Shown one piece after another: positions 1 through 8,500 of a stretch of DNA of 64,000 bases (position 1 is its first letter; each line of letters opens with the position of its first letter). The notes beneath the pieces are model-generated. The model searched no databases, was not told the DNA's origin, and saw nothing but the letters and a program-made list of their open reading frames with translations. The DNA comes from Azorhizobium caulinodans ORS 571 (lineage in GTDB: Bacteria; Pseudomonadota; Alphaproteobacteria; Rhizobiales; Xanthobacteraceae), in the NCBI RefSeq assembly GCF_000010525.1, contig NC_009937.1, forward strand, positions 3,539,501 through 3,603,500. The letters are read 5' to 3'. The position numbers and the translations under genes are program-made.

Positions 1-186
1 GCACTGGCGCTCGGCGCCTTCACGCTTGCGGCGACGCTGGTCGCCCTGCGCTTCTGGGACCTGCCCCCCGGCATGGACCGCGCCATGGCGACGAACGCCT
101 TCTTCGAGCACCTTGGCCTTGCGGGTGCGTTCGGCCTCGTCGCCCTCGACAGCTTCAAGATCAAGGGAGGCGGAACGTCCGCATGA
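1..186 (+). CDS. DoxX family membrane protein, 3' end only
   Basis: This is the carboxyl-terminal 61 residues of a gene that starts before the window. The visible part has a hydrophobic helix (LALGAFTLAATLVALRFW), a short loop and then NAFFEHLGLAGAFGLVALDS. That helix-loop-helix ending resembles the last two membrane segments of DoxX/YphA-type proteins, small four-helix inner-membrane proteins of poorly defined redox-related function. Its stop codon overlaps the start of the next gene (ATGA at 183-186), so the two are probably cotranscribed and translationally coupled. The family call rests on a short C-terminal fragment and is moderate. Confidence 0.6.
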   Translation, partial: ALALGAFTLAATLVALRFWDLPPGMDRAMATNAFFEHLGLAGAFGLVALDSFKIKGGGTSA

Positions 187-1778
187 CCGAAGCCAAACCC
201 GGCGCCTCCGGCTCCATGTTCTCCGCCTTCCGCCATTCCACCTTCACCGTCCTGTGGGCGGCGGCGGTGCTGGGCAATACCGGCACCTTCATGCGCGACG
301 TGGCGAGTTCCTGGCTCGTCACCGGCCTGTCCCCCTCCCCCACCGCCACCGCGCTCATCCAGGCGGCGGGCACGCTGCCCATCTTCCTGCTGGCCATTCC
401 CGCCGGGGTGCTGACCGACATTCTCGACCGCCGCAAATTCCTTATCGGCATCCAGATCTATCTCGGCGCGGTCAGCATCGTGCTGCTGAGCCTTGCCGCA
501 GCTGGCGCGCTCACCATCTGGTCACTGGCCGGGCTCACCTTTCTCGGCGGCATCGGCGCCGCGCTCATGGCGCCCACCTGGCAGGCCATCGTGCCCGAAC
601 TGGTGCCCAAGGCCGATCTCAAGGGCGCGGTGGCCCTGAACTCGCTCGGCATCAACATCTCCCGCGCCATCGGCCCGGCGGTGGGTGGCCTGCTGCTGGC
701 CTCGGCCGGCGCCGCCGTCACCTACGGAGCGGACGTGGCGAGCTATGTGATCGTCGGTGCGGCCCTCCTGTGGTGGAAGCGCCCGGCGAAGACCGAGGAT
801 GCACTCACCGAGCGCTTCACCGGCGCCTTCGTGGCCGGTCTGCGCTATGCGAAGAACAGCCGCGAACTGCACGTGGTGATGCTGCGGGCGGCGGTCTTCT
901 TCACCTGCGCCAGTTCCGTCTGGGCGCTGCTTCCTCTGGTGGCCCGCCGGCTGCTGGGCGGCGATGCCGGCTTCTATGGCCTGCTGCTCGGCGCCATCGG
1001 CCTCGGCGCCATCGGCGGCGCTCTGGTGCTCTCCCGCGTGCGGGACCGGCTGAGCACCGACGCCCTGATGCTGGGCGCGGCGCTCGTCACCGCCGCCGTC
1101 ATGGCACTGCTCGCCCTCGCCCCGCCGCAGCCGGTGGCCCTTGTGCTCATGCTGGCGCTGGGCGCGGCCTGGATCGTCGCCCTCACCACCCTCAACAGCA
1201 CGGCGCAGGCCATCCTGCCCAACTGGGTGCGCGGGCGCGCCCTCGCCATCTATCTCACCGTCTTCAACGGCGCGATGGCGCTGGGTAGCCTCGGCTGGGG
1301 CTCGGTGGCCGATGCGGTGGGCATCCCGGTCACCCTGTTCGCGGGGGCCGTGCTGCTCCTGGTGGCCGGCCTCGGCATGCACCGCCTGCCGCTGCCGAAG
1401 GGCGAAACGGACCTTGCGCCGTCCAACCACTGGCCCGAGCCTCTGCTGGCGGTGGAACCGGAGAACGACCGCGGTCCGGTGCTGGTGACCATCGAGTACC
1501 AGATCGCACCCGAGGATCGTGTCGCCTTCCTTGACGAGGCCCATCGCCTCTCCCGCGAGCGGCTGAAGGACGGCGCCTATGCCTGGGGCATCACGGAGGA
1601 CGCGGCCGCGCCTGAACGTCTGGTGGAATGGTTCCTTCTCGGCTCGTGGGCGGAGCATCTGCGGCAGCACCGCCGGGTGTCCAATGCGGATGCGGACATC
1701 CAGAAGCGCCTGCACCGCTTCCATCGCGGCGAGGCGCCGCCCGTGGTTCGGCATCTTCTCGGGTTGGAGAGCGCCTAG
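183..1778 (+). CDS. MFS exporter (MFS_3 / EntS type) with C-terminal ABM-like domain
   Basis: A 531-residue major facilitator transporter. Residues about 15-410 hold some 12 hydrophobic segments, with the loop-2 motif AGVLTDILDRRKFL (DRR basic cluster) of the MFS. The overall character matches the transmembrane secretion effector family (MFS_3), which includes the enterobactin exporter EntS. After a linker, residues about 430-525 (from PVLVTIEYQI to PPVVRHLLG) form a soluble domain resembling antibiotic-biosynthesis-monooxygenase (ABM) folds, a fusion seen in part of this family. Substrate cannot be read from sequence; a small hydrophobic metabolite or siderophore is a family-based guess. Translation is probably coupled to the preceding DoxX gene through an ATGA overlap. 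Confidence 0.85.
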   Translation: MTEAKPGASGSMFSAFRHSTFTVLWAAAVLGNTGTFMRDVASSWLVTGLSPSPTATALIQAAGTLPIFLLAIPAGVLTDILDRRKFLIGIQIYLGAVSIVLLSLAAAGALTIWSLAGLTFLGGIGAALMAPTWQAIVPELVPKADLKGAVALNSLGINISRAIGPAVGGLLLASAGAAVTYGADVASYVIVGAALLWWKRPAKTEDALTERFTGAFVAGLRYAKNSRELHVVMLRAAVFFTCASSVWALLPLVARRLLGGDAGFYGLLLGAIGLGAIGGALVLSRVRDRLSTDALMLGAALVTAAVMALLALAPPQPVALVLMLALGAAWIVALTTLNSTAQAILPNWVRGRALAIYLTVFNGAMALGSLGWGSVADAVGIPVTLFAGAVLLLVAGLGMHRLPLPKGETDLAPSNHWPEPLLAVEPENDRGPVLVTIEYQIAPEDRVAFLDEAHRLSRERLKDGAYAWGITEDAAAPERLVEWFLLGSWAEHLRQHRRVSNADADIQKRLHRFHRGEAPPVVRHLLGLESA

Positions 1779-1880
1779 AATCCGGAAATAAGAACATGCG
1801 GCGTCGTTTCGCCGCTGGGCAGCGGGTGGGCGGAGCCTTCGGGTTCCGCCCCCCGCCCACCGCCCAAGTGGAGGAAGGCT

Positions 1881-2264
1881 GTGACTGCGCCTTTGATTGC
1901 GTTCATTGACGATGACCCCGCCATCGGCGAGGCCATCGCCAATTTCTTTGCTGCCTATGATTATGAAGCGGCGGTCTTCAACGACGCCGAGACGTTTTTG
2001 GCGTCAACGGCCATCGATCGCGCCGACTGCATCATTACCGACGTCCGACTCGGCGGCATGTCCGGGCTTGATCTGCTGGACCGGCTGCGGGCCCGTCCCG
2101 CCTGTCCTCCCGTGATCGTGATCACCGCATTTCCCCAGGATGCGATCCGCAACCGCGCCTTGTCGGCCGGAGCCACGGCCTTCTTCCTGAAGCCGTTACC
2201 GATGGACGAACTGCTGACCAGCGTCATGCAGGCGCTTGCAAAGGGTTTTGACGGGACGCAATGA
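1881..2264 (+). CDS. Single-domain response regulator (receiver only)
   Basis: A 127-residue protein that is only a CheY/FixJ-like receiver domain. The acidic pocket is D10/D11, the phospho-acceptor is D54 in IITDVRL, the conserved small residue lies in VITAF and the invariant lysine is K104 in FFLKPLP, so it should be phosphorylatable. No output domain follows. It starts at GTG with a good ribosome site (GGAGGAAGG just upstream). It lies 47 bp before a second receiver-containing gene, and a giant histidine kinase is encoded about 3 kb away on the other strand. A role as phospho-relay or sink for that kinase is inference from position. Confidence 0.9.
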   Translation: MTAPLIAFIDDDPAIGEAIANFFAAYDYEAAVFNDAETFLASTAIDRADCIITDVRLGGMSGLDLLDRLRARPACPPVIVITAFPQDAIRNRALSAGATAFFLKPLPMDELLTSVMQALAKGFDGTQ

Positions 2265-2311
2265 TGCCGCTTCGGCATGATCATTCCGAGCGGCCATAGC
2301 GCACCGCAGCC

Positions 2312-3076
2312 ATGACGCCTGTTCCCCCTTCACGCGCCGACCGCTCTTCGCCGGGCGAGGTTCTGCGCGCCGGTCCGCTGGAGATCCATGCCACCGCGCG
2401 GCAGGCCTTCGTCAACGGCGCGCGCATCACCCTCGGCAGCCGGGCGTTCGACCTTCTGCTGATGCTCGCGGAGGCCGCGGGCCGGGTGGTGTCCCACGAC
2501 GAGATCCAGGCCCGGGTGTGGCCGAACCGGCATGTGAGCGAGACCAATCTGCGGGTGCAGGTTTCAACGCTCCGGCGGGCGCTGGGCGAGGCCCGCCACG
2601 TCGTCAGCACCGTGCCGGACCGGGGCTACGCCTTCACCCCCTTCGGCCAGCACGCGCCGGAGCCGGACGACGCCCCCGTGCCGGGCGATCATGTGGTGCA
2701 TGTGGTGGACGACGAGGCGGACATGCGCGACGCCCTCGAAGGGCTGCTGATGGCGTCCGGCTGGCGGGTGCGCACCTACGGATCGGTGGGTGCCTTCCAG
2801 GAAGCTCTGACGGCCCAGACCGCCGGCTGCCTGATCCTCGACGTCAGCCTGCCGGGCGAGAATGGCCTCGAACTCCAGCGCCGGCTGCTCGCCCTTGGCC
2901 TCAGCCTGCCCATCGTGTTCCTGAGCGGGCGGTCCAACATTCCCATCGCCGTGGAAGCCATGAAGGCGGGGGCAATCGAATTCCTCACCAAGCCCGCCGC
3001 CGGCGAGGACATTCTCGCCGCGGTCGCGCGGGCCATGGCACTGGCCCTGTCGGAACGCCCCCAGAGCCCTGCTTGA
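2312..3076 (+). CDS. Regulator with reversed order: N-terminal winged helix, C-terminal receiver
   Basis: A 254-residue regulator. Residues about 17-110 are an OmpR/PhoB-type winged helix (Trans_reg_C: LGSRAFDLLLMLAEAAGRVVS, then ETNLRVQVSTLRRAL and the wing VPDRGYAFTP). A proline-rich linker leads to a FixJ/NtrC-like receiver at about 127-245 with D133/D134, phospho-acceptor D177 in LILDVSLPG, S205 and K227 in FLTKP. OmpR-family proteins have the receiver first, so this order is inverted. Both halves keep their key residues and the frame is continuous. It probably forms an operon with the receiver-only gene 47 bp upstream. Target genes are unknown; the neighbouring MFS and kinase genes are plausible. 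Confidence 0.85.
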   Translation: MTPVPPSRADRSSPGEVLRAGPLEIHATARQAFVNGARITLGSRAFDLLLMLAEAAGRVVSHDEIQARVWPNRHVSETNLRVQVSTLRRALGEARHVVSTVPDRGYAFTPFGQHAPEPDDAPVPGDHVVHVVDDEADMRDALEGLLMASGWRVRTYGSVGAFQEALTAQTAGCLILDVSLPGENGLELQRRLLALGLSLPIVFLSGRSNIPIAVEAMKAGAIEFLTKPAAGEDILAAVARAMALALSERPQSPA

Positions 3077-3089
3077 GGGGGCAACCGTC

Positions 3090-3980
3090 CTAATTGACGT
3101 GCGCGCGCTTCCACTGGCCCGGCGGCAGGCCGGTGTGGGCGCGGAAGACCCGCGTGAAATGGCTCTGGTCCGCGAAGCCCACTTCCATGGCGATGTCGGC
3201 GAGGCTGCCGTGCCGGTCCAGCATCAGTTCCTGCGCCCGCCGCACACGGGCATTCATCTGCCACTTGTGCGGCGGCATGCCGGTGGCGATCCGGAATTCG
3301 CGACCGAAGTGCGACTGCGACTGCCCCAGCAGCGCCGACAGATCGGCGAGCGGAATATCCTCCGCCAGATGATCCATGATGAAGTCGGTGACCCGCCGCA
3401 ACTGCCAGGGCAGCAGCCCACCGGAGGTGGACGGCTCGCGCGGGCTGAACAGGGCGACGAACAGCGCCGTGGCAAGGCTGTCGCAATAGAGCTGGCTGCC
3501 GGGGTCGGTGCCATCGCTCATCCGCGCGAGAAGATCCGCGCAGTGCCAGATGCGCGGATCGCGGAACATCACATTGGCTTCCGTCGGCTCGGACAGTGGC
3601 TGGCCGATGATCTGCGACACCGTTTCGGTGTCGAAGGCCAGCACGGCGCGCCGGTAGAGGCTGATGCGCGAGCAGCTTTCCCACGCACAGGTGCCAGCCG
3701 GCAGGAAGCTCATATGGTTGGGGCGCACGCGCTGGGCCGTGGGGCGGCAGGGCGAGAGGGAGACCTCGGTGGCGCCACCCACCTCGTCCAGCGCCACCGT
3801 GAGAAGGTTGCGCGAAGTGTCGAGTTGCTCCTGCCAACCCTCGGCATCGCGCCGCCGGTCGAACTGCGCGACGATGCCTCCGGTGAGGCCGAGCTGAGAT
3901 GTCTCGCGGCTGTCTTCAGCCTGCCCCCGCGCGGACCAGCCTGAAGCTTCCGGCATAGGTTGTGGCATCGTGCTTCCCAT
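3090..3980 (-). CDS. AraC-family transcriptional regulator
   Basis: A 296-residue regulator. The C-terminal about 105 residues are the double helix-turn-helix of AraC/XylS proteins (IPLADLSALLGQSQSHFGRE, then GSLADIAMEVGFADQSHFTRVFRAHTG, ending PPGQWKR). The N-terminal part (about 30-180) is an effector or oligomerisation region of unclear ligand. It converges on the reversed receiver regulator, with 13 bp between their stops. The upstream gene on the same strand is an MFS transporter, so the regulator may control that transporter or the kinase operon; this is inference. No binding-site pair was identified. Confidence 0.88.
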   Translation of the reverse strand: MGSTMPQPMPEASGWSARGQAEDSRETSQLGLTGGIVAQFDRRRDAEGWQEQLDTSRNLLTVALDEVGGATEVSLSPCRPTAQRVRPNHMSFLPAGTCAWESCSRISLYRRAVLAFDTETVSQIIGQPLSEPTEANVMFRDPRIWHCADLLARMSDGTDPGSQLYCDSLATALFVALFSPREPSTSGGLLPWQLRRVTDFIMDHLAEDIPLADLSALLGQSQSHFGREFRIATGMPPHKWQMNARVRRAQELMLDRHGSLADIAMEVGFADQSHFTRVFRAHTGLPPGQWKRAHVN

Positions 3981-4133
3981 ATCAATCTCTCGATCGGGGA
4001 GAGACTAGGCGGGACCGGCGCCGAACGGGCGTGAAACGATGTGAAATGAGGGCCCTCTTCCGCACCATGGTGCGGTCGCCACCCCAACATCACCGCTGTG
4101 ATGCCGCGCAGTGACGCCTATCCCTCTTCCGGG

Positions 4134-5504
4134 TCAGTCGATGGGCCGCCCGTTCGTCTCGACGGCGAGGAAGACGAAGGCGCCCGAGACCAGCACCATG
4201 CAGCCGGCAAAGAACAGGAAGGCCGGTGCCGCCGCCGCCGCGGAGAAGGCCGGCGACACCACGTTCGAGCTGCCGGCGATCAGCGCCAGAGCCAGCGGCC
4301 CGATGATGCGGCCGACGCCCGACGCCGCCTGCGCGAGCCCCGCCGCCCGCGCGCCCAACCGCGCCCCATATTGCTCGATGGCGTAGGGCGCACTGTTGGC
4401 GAGGCCGCCCTCGCAGAAAAAGGCAGCGCAGGAGAGCGAGATGAGCGCCATGGGCACGCCCGCCACGGTGCGGCCGCCCGAAAGGGAGACGCAGGCGAGC
4501 GCCACGGCGGCGAGGAGCGCGAGGACGATGCCCAGCGGCCGGCGGCCGGTGAAGGGCACCACCACCGCCGTGGACAGGCGCCCGAGGATGCCGCAGCCGG
4601 AAATGATGACGAAATAAAGCGCGGTGCCGCCCACCGACCGGCCGAGTTCGGCGGACATGATGGTGGGACCCCACAGATAATAGCCGAACACCACGGTCAA
4701 GGCCGCGGCGTTCACGATCACCACCTGCCAGAAGATGCGCGGGCGTTCATAAAGATCGCCGAGCGACCGGATCAGCCCCCGCCCCTTCTCAACCTGCGGC
4801 GCGGCCGCGCCCGCCTGCCCCGGCTCGCCCACCAGAGCCATGGCCTGCGAGATGCGCCCCACGGCCACCAGCCAGCGCAGGGATTCGGGCACGAACAGCG
4901 CGGTGAGGAGCGCGGGGACAAGCGGCATGAAGCCGAGCAGTGCCACCCCCCGCCAGCCCAGCGTCTCGATCAGCAGCCCGCTCGACAGCGCTGCCACCAG
5001 AATGCCGAGGCTGGAGAAGACCATGAACAGGCTGCCGACCCGCGTGCGGTGCCGCGTGGGGGTGACCTCCACCACCAGCGTGAGCACCGGCGTCGCGGAA
5101 GCCGCGAGCCCGAAGCCGACCAGGATGCGCAAGGCGACGATCAGCTCCCACCAGCCCTGCGGCACGAAGGCGATCAGGCCGGCGGACAGGCCGCAGATGA
5201 TCGTGCCCGATATGATCTGGCGCTTCCTGCCGCGCGCATCGGAGACGCTGCCCCACAGCAGCGCGGCGAGGATGGAACCGACGCCGCCGCCATAGAGGAT
5301 CATGGCCGACTGGCCGTAGCTCAGGCCCCATTCCGGCCCGATGACTGCGAGGATGAAGCCGATGAGGAAGAAATCGGCGAAATCGAGCGTCGCGACCCCG
5401 GCCAGCACCGCAAACGTGGTCCAGTAGCGCGGACCCATCGCCTGACCGTCGTAGCGGGCCACCAGTTCCGCGGCAGTCGGATCGGCGGCGGAACGGCGTG
5501 TCAT
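4134..5504 (-). CDS. MFS transporter cotranscribed with the giant sensor kinase
   Basis: A 456-residue transporter with 12 predicted membrane segments. The loop 2-3 motif GSVSDARGRKRQI and the loop 8-9 motif PFTGRRPLG mark the major facilitator superfamily, in the general group of sugar / aromatic-acid porters. The ATG overlaps the stop codon of the upstream kinase gene (ATGA, 5501-5504), so its translation is probably coupled to that kinase. This suggests the kinase and transporter serve one sensing-and-uptake function. The substrate is not readable; organic acid or aromatic compounds are family possibilities only. Confidence 0.88.
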   Translation of the reverse strand: MTRRSAADPTAAELVARYDGQAMGPRYWTTFAVLAGVATLDFADFFLIGFILAVIGPEWGLSYGQSAMILYGGGVGSILAALLWGSVSDARGRKRQIISGTIICGLSAGLIAFVPQGWWELIVALRILVGFGLAASATPVLTLVVEVTPTRHRTRVGSLFMVFSSLGILVAALSSGLLIETLGWRGVALLGFMPLVPALLTALFVPESLRWLVAVGRISQAMALVGEPGQAGAAAPQVEKGRGLIRSLGDLYERPRIFWQVVIVNAAALTVVFGYYLWGPTIMSAELGRSVGGTALYFVIISGCGILGRLSTAVVVPFTGRRPLGIVLALLAAVALACVSLSGGRTVAGVPMALISLSCAAFFCEGGLANSAPYAIEQYGARLGARAAGLAQAASGVGRIIGPLALALIAGSSNVVSPAFSAAAAAPAFLFFAGCMVLVSGAFVFLAVETNGRPID

Positions 5505-8500
5505 GGGTGGTCGCCCCGGGGAAACGAGAAGAAGAAGCGTGTGCCGGTCGGACCGGTGTCCACGCCCAGCGTACCGCCATGGGCTTCCACGACGGAACGG
5601 CAGATGGCAAGCCCCATGCCCATGCCGTCCGGCTTTGTGCTGAAGAAGGGATCGAAGATGCGCGCCACCTGCTCGGGCGGAATGCCCTCGCCGGTATCGG
5701 CCACCTCGATCTCCATGAAGGCATCGGCCTGGCTGCGGGTGGTGATGCTCAGCGTGCGGGCCCCGCTCGACCCGCGCATGGCCTCGATGGCATTACCCGC
5801 GAGATTGATGACCACCTGCTGAAAGAGCGCGCGGTCGCCATGCGCGATGCGCTCGGAGGGCGAGAGCGTCCGCCGCACCAGGACCTGCGCCTTGCGCAGG
5901 CGGTCGGCAAGCAACGCGATGGCCTCGTCTACCGCATCCGGCACATCGAAGGGCGCCATGTGGGCATCGGACTTGGCCGAGATGGAGCGCAGGCCCCGGA
6001 TCACGTCCCCCGCCTTGGTCCCCTGCGCGGCGATGCGGGCCAGCACCTGCTCGGCCTGATCGGCGCGGGGCGGCGAGCGCTTCAGCCACTGGATGCCAGC
6101 GCTGGCATTGGCAACGATAGCGGCCAGCGGCTGGCTGATCTCGTGGGCGACGGAGGCCACCAGTTCGCCCATGGTGGTCAGCCCCGCCACCCGCTCCAGC
6201 TCCGCCTGAGCCGCCCTCAGGCGCTCGTCGGCGCGATGCTTTTCGGTCACGTCCATCACCGTGCCCACGAAGTCGCCCCGGCTCTCGGCGGCGCTCAGCA
6301 TGGCGGGGATGATGCATTCGATGTGGCGCACCTCCACGCCGGGCAGGACAATGCGGAACTCGACGGAGGCGCTCTGGACGCTGGCCCGCACCGCGTGGAT
6401 CGCCGCCTTGAGCCGCGCCTTGTCCTCGGGATGCACGCGGGACCAGAAGAGCTGGAAGCTCGGTTTGTGTTCGAGCGGGTCGAGCCCGAGGATGCGGAAC
6501 AGTTCGTCGGACCACAGGATGGTGCGATTGGCCGCTTCCCAGTACCAGCTGCCGATCTGCATCATGGACTGCGCCGCCGCCAGCACCGCGCGGCTGCGGC
6601 GCAGTTCCTGCTCGATGGTCTTGCGGCGGGCGATGTCGGTCTGGAGCTCCGCATAGAGCCGGGCATTCTCCAGCGAGATGGCCGCCTGCGAGCCGAGAAC
6701 CTCCAGAAGGGCCTGGCGGCTGGCGCTGAATGCGTCCGGCAGGTGGGCGTTCTCCAGATAGAGCACGCCGACCACCTCTCCCCCCTTCTTCAGGGGCAGC
6801 GCCAGCACTGCGCGCGGGGCATGGGCGAAGAAGGGATCGTCACCGAACTCCGGCGTCTCGCGGACATCCGCCAGCATCAATGTGGTCCGGGTGCGCAGCA
6901 CCACATTCACGAGGGAGACCGGGAACGGGCACTGGTAGAGGCCGACCTCGCTCATCCAGACATGCAGGCCGCCCGCCTCGCTGACCGCGCTCGCCGCCGC
7001 ATAAGGTCGGCCATCCCGCACCAGGGTCAGCAGGCCCCGGTCAGCGCCCGCATGCTGCATGGCAAGAGTGAGCAGGCGCTCGATCAGCTGGGGCAGCACG
7101 ATCTCGGCGGAGAGGGCGCGGGAGCCGTCGAGCATGAGGGAGATGTCGAGATCCGCCTCCAGCCGGGGGACCGCGGGGTCGGACTGGACGATGCCGCCCG
7201 AGCCGCTGCCCAGTTCGGCGGCCTTGGCATGCGCCCCCCACACCTCATAGGCGGAAGCCGCATAGCGACGGAAGGCGGAGGCGATGAGCCCGTGGCCCCG
7301 GCTGGCGTGGAAGCGCGCGGCGCACTCGCTCGCCAGCGCCTCGTGGTGGGACAGCCCGAGGGTGCGCGCGCCCTGCACGGCCCGCTCATAGAGCGTCATG
7401 GCCTCCACGTCGCGGCCATCGAGGCGCGCCGCCTCGGCCGCGAGCAGCCGGGCGCCGCCCTCGAAATTGGACGGACTGTGCGCCGCCCAATGTGCCATCT
7501 GGGCGGCATGGCGCCGGAAAGCATCGCGCCACGGCCCCTCTTCGCCGGCCGCACGCGGCAGGGAGAGAGCAAGCCCTCCGAACAGGGCCAGAACGGCCGT
7601 TTCAAGGAAGTAGGGACAGGTCCAGGCGTAGTGCTCGGCCTTCTCCCGGGCCTGCGCGGCCTCGGCAAAGCGGCCCGACAGCACGCAGCACTGAAGCTTG
7701 CGCGTCCAGTAGCAGAAGGCCGCCACCGCGAGGCGCGGATCGGCCTCCAGAAGCGCCTCGGTGGCCGCCTCCTCCTGTGGATCTGCCGCGATGCCGCGGC
7801 GGATCTGCTGCACCATGCGCGCCTGCGCCTTGAGGATGAGCTCCACCCGCACCAGCCGGACACCGGCCGCATAGGCAAGGCCGCGCTCGATCTCGGCCTC
7901 CACGGCGACGAGAGGCTCGCCGGCGCTCAGCATGTTGGTGACGAGGTTGTTGCAGGAGTAGGCGGCGAAGTTCGCATCGCCGGCGGCGAGCGCGCTGTCG
8001 AACGACTTGCGGATGAGATCGCGCCGCTCCGCCAGCGGCCGCGTCCAGGGCGAGACGAGGCTGCCGAAGCACATCTCCACCTTGGCGCGGAAACGCTCGA
8101 AGCCCCGCCGGTTGACGAGATCAAGACCGAGCTGGCCGAGCGCATGCGCCAGCGCATAATCACCGAAGGCCGGACCGATCACCATGGCCGCATGCTCGAA
8201 GGCAAAGGCGGCGGCGTCACACAGGCCGTGCTCCAGCACGAGATTGACCATGCGCAACGGCACGAGATCGTGCAGCCGGCGGTCGATGAAGGAGGCGGGC
8301 GATGTCACCTCCACCAGCACCTCCATGGCCGCCAGTCGTAGCGGGTCCGTGAGGGCGGGGGCGTCGATGAGCACGCCGACCGGCTGCGTGCCCAGCCGCG
8401 ACACGAGGCTGCGATACTCCTCTTCCACCGTGTCGCCGGGAGCAAAACTCCAGGCGGGGCCGAGGCGGGAGAGGAAGCCGAGCCCGGTGCGCACCGCCTC

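Noticed and set aside
5498-8341. Very long open frame on the plus strand opposite the giant kinase gene, and a second at 8576-11026
   Set aside because: Both lie fully antisense to a coherent multi-domain protein, have histidine/arginine/glycine-biased composition with no family motifs, and are expected in high-GC DNA.
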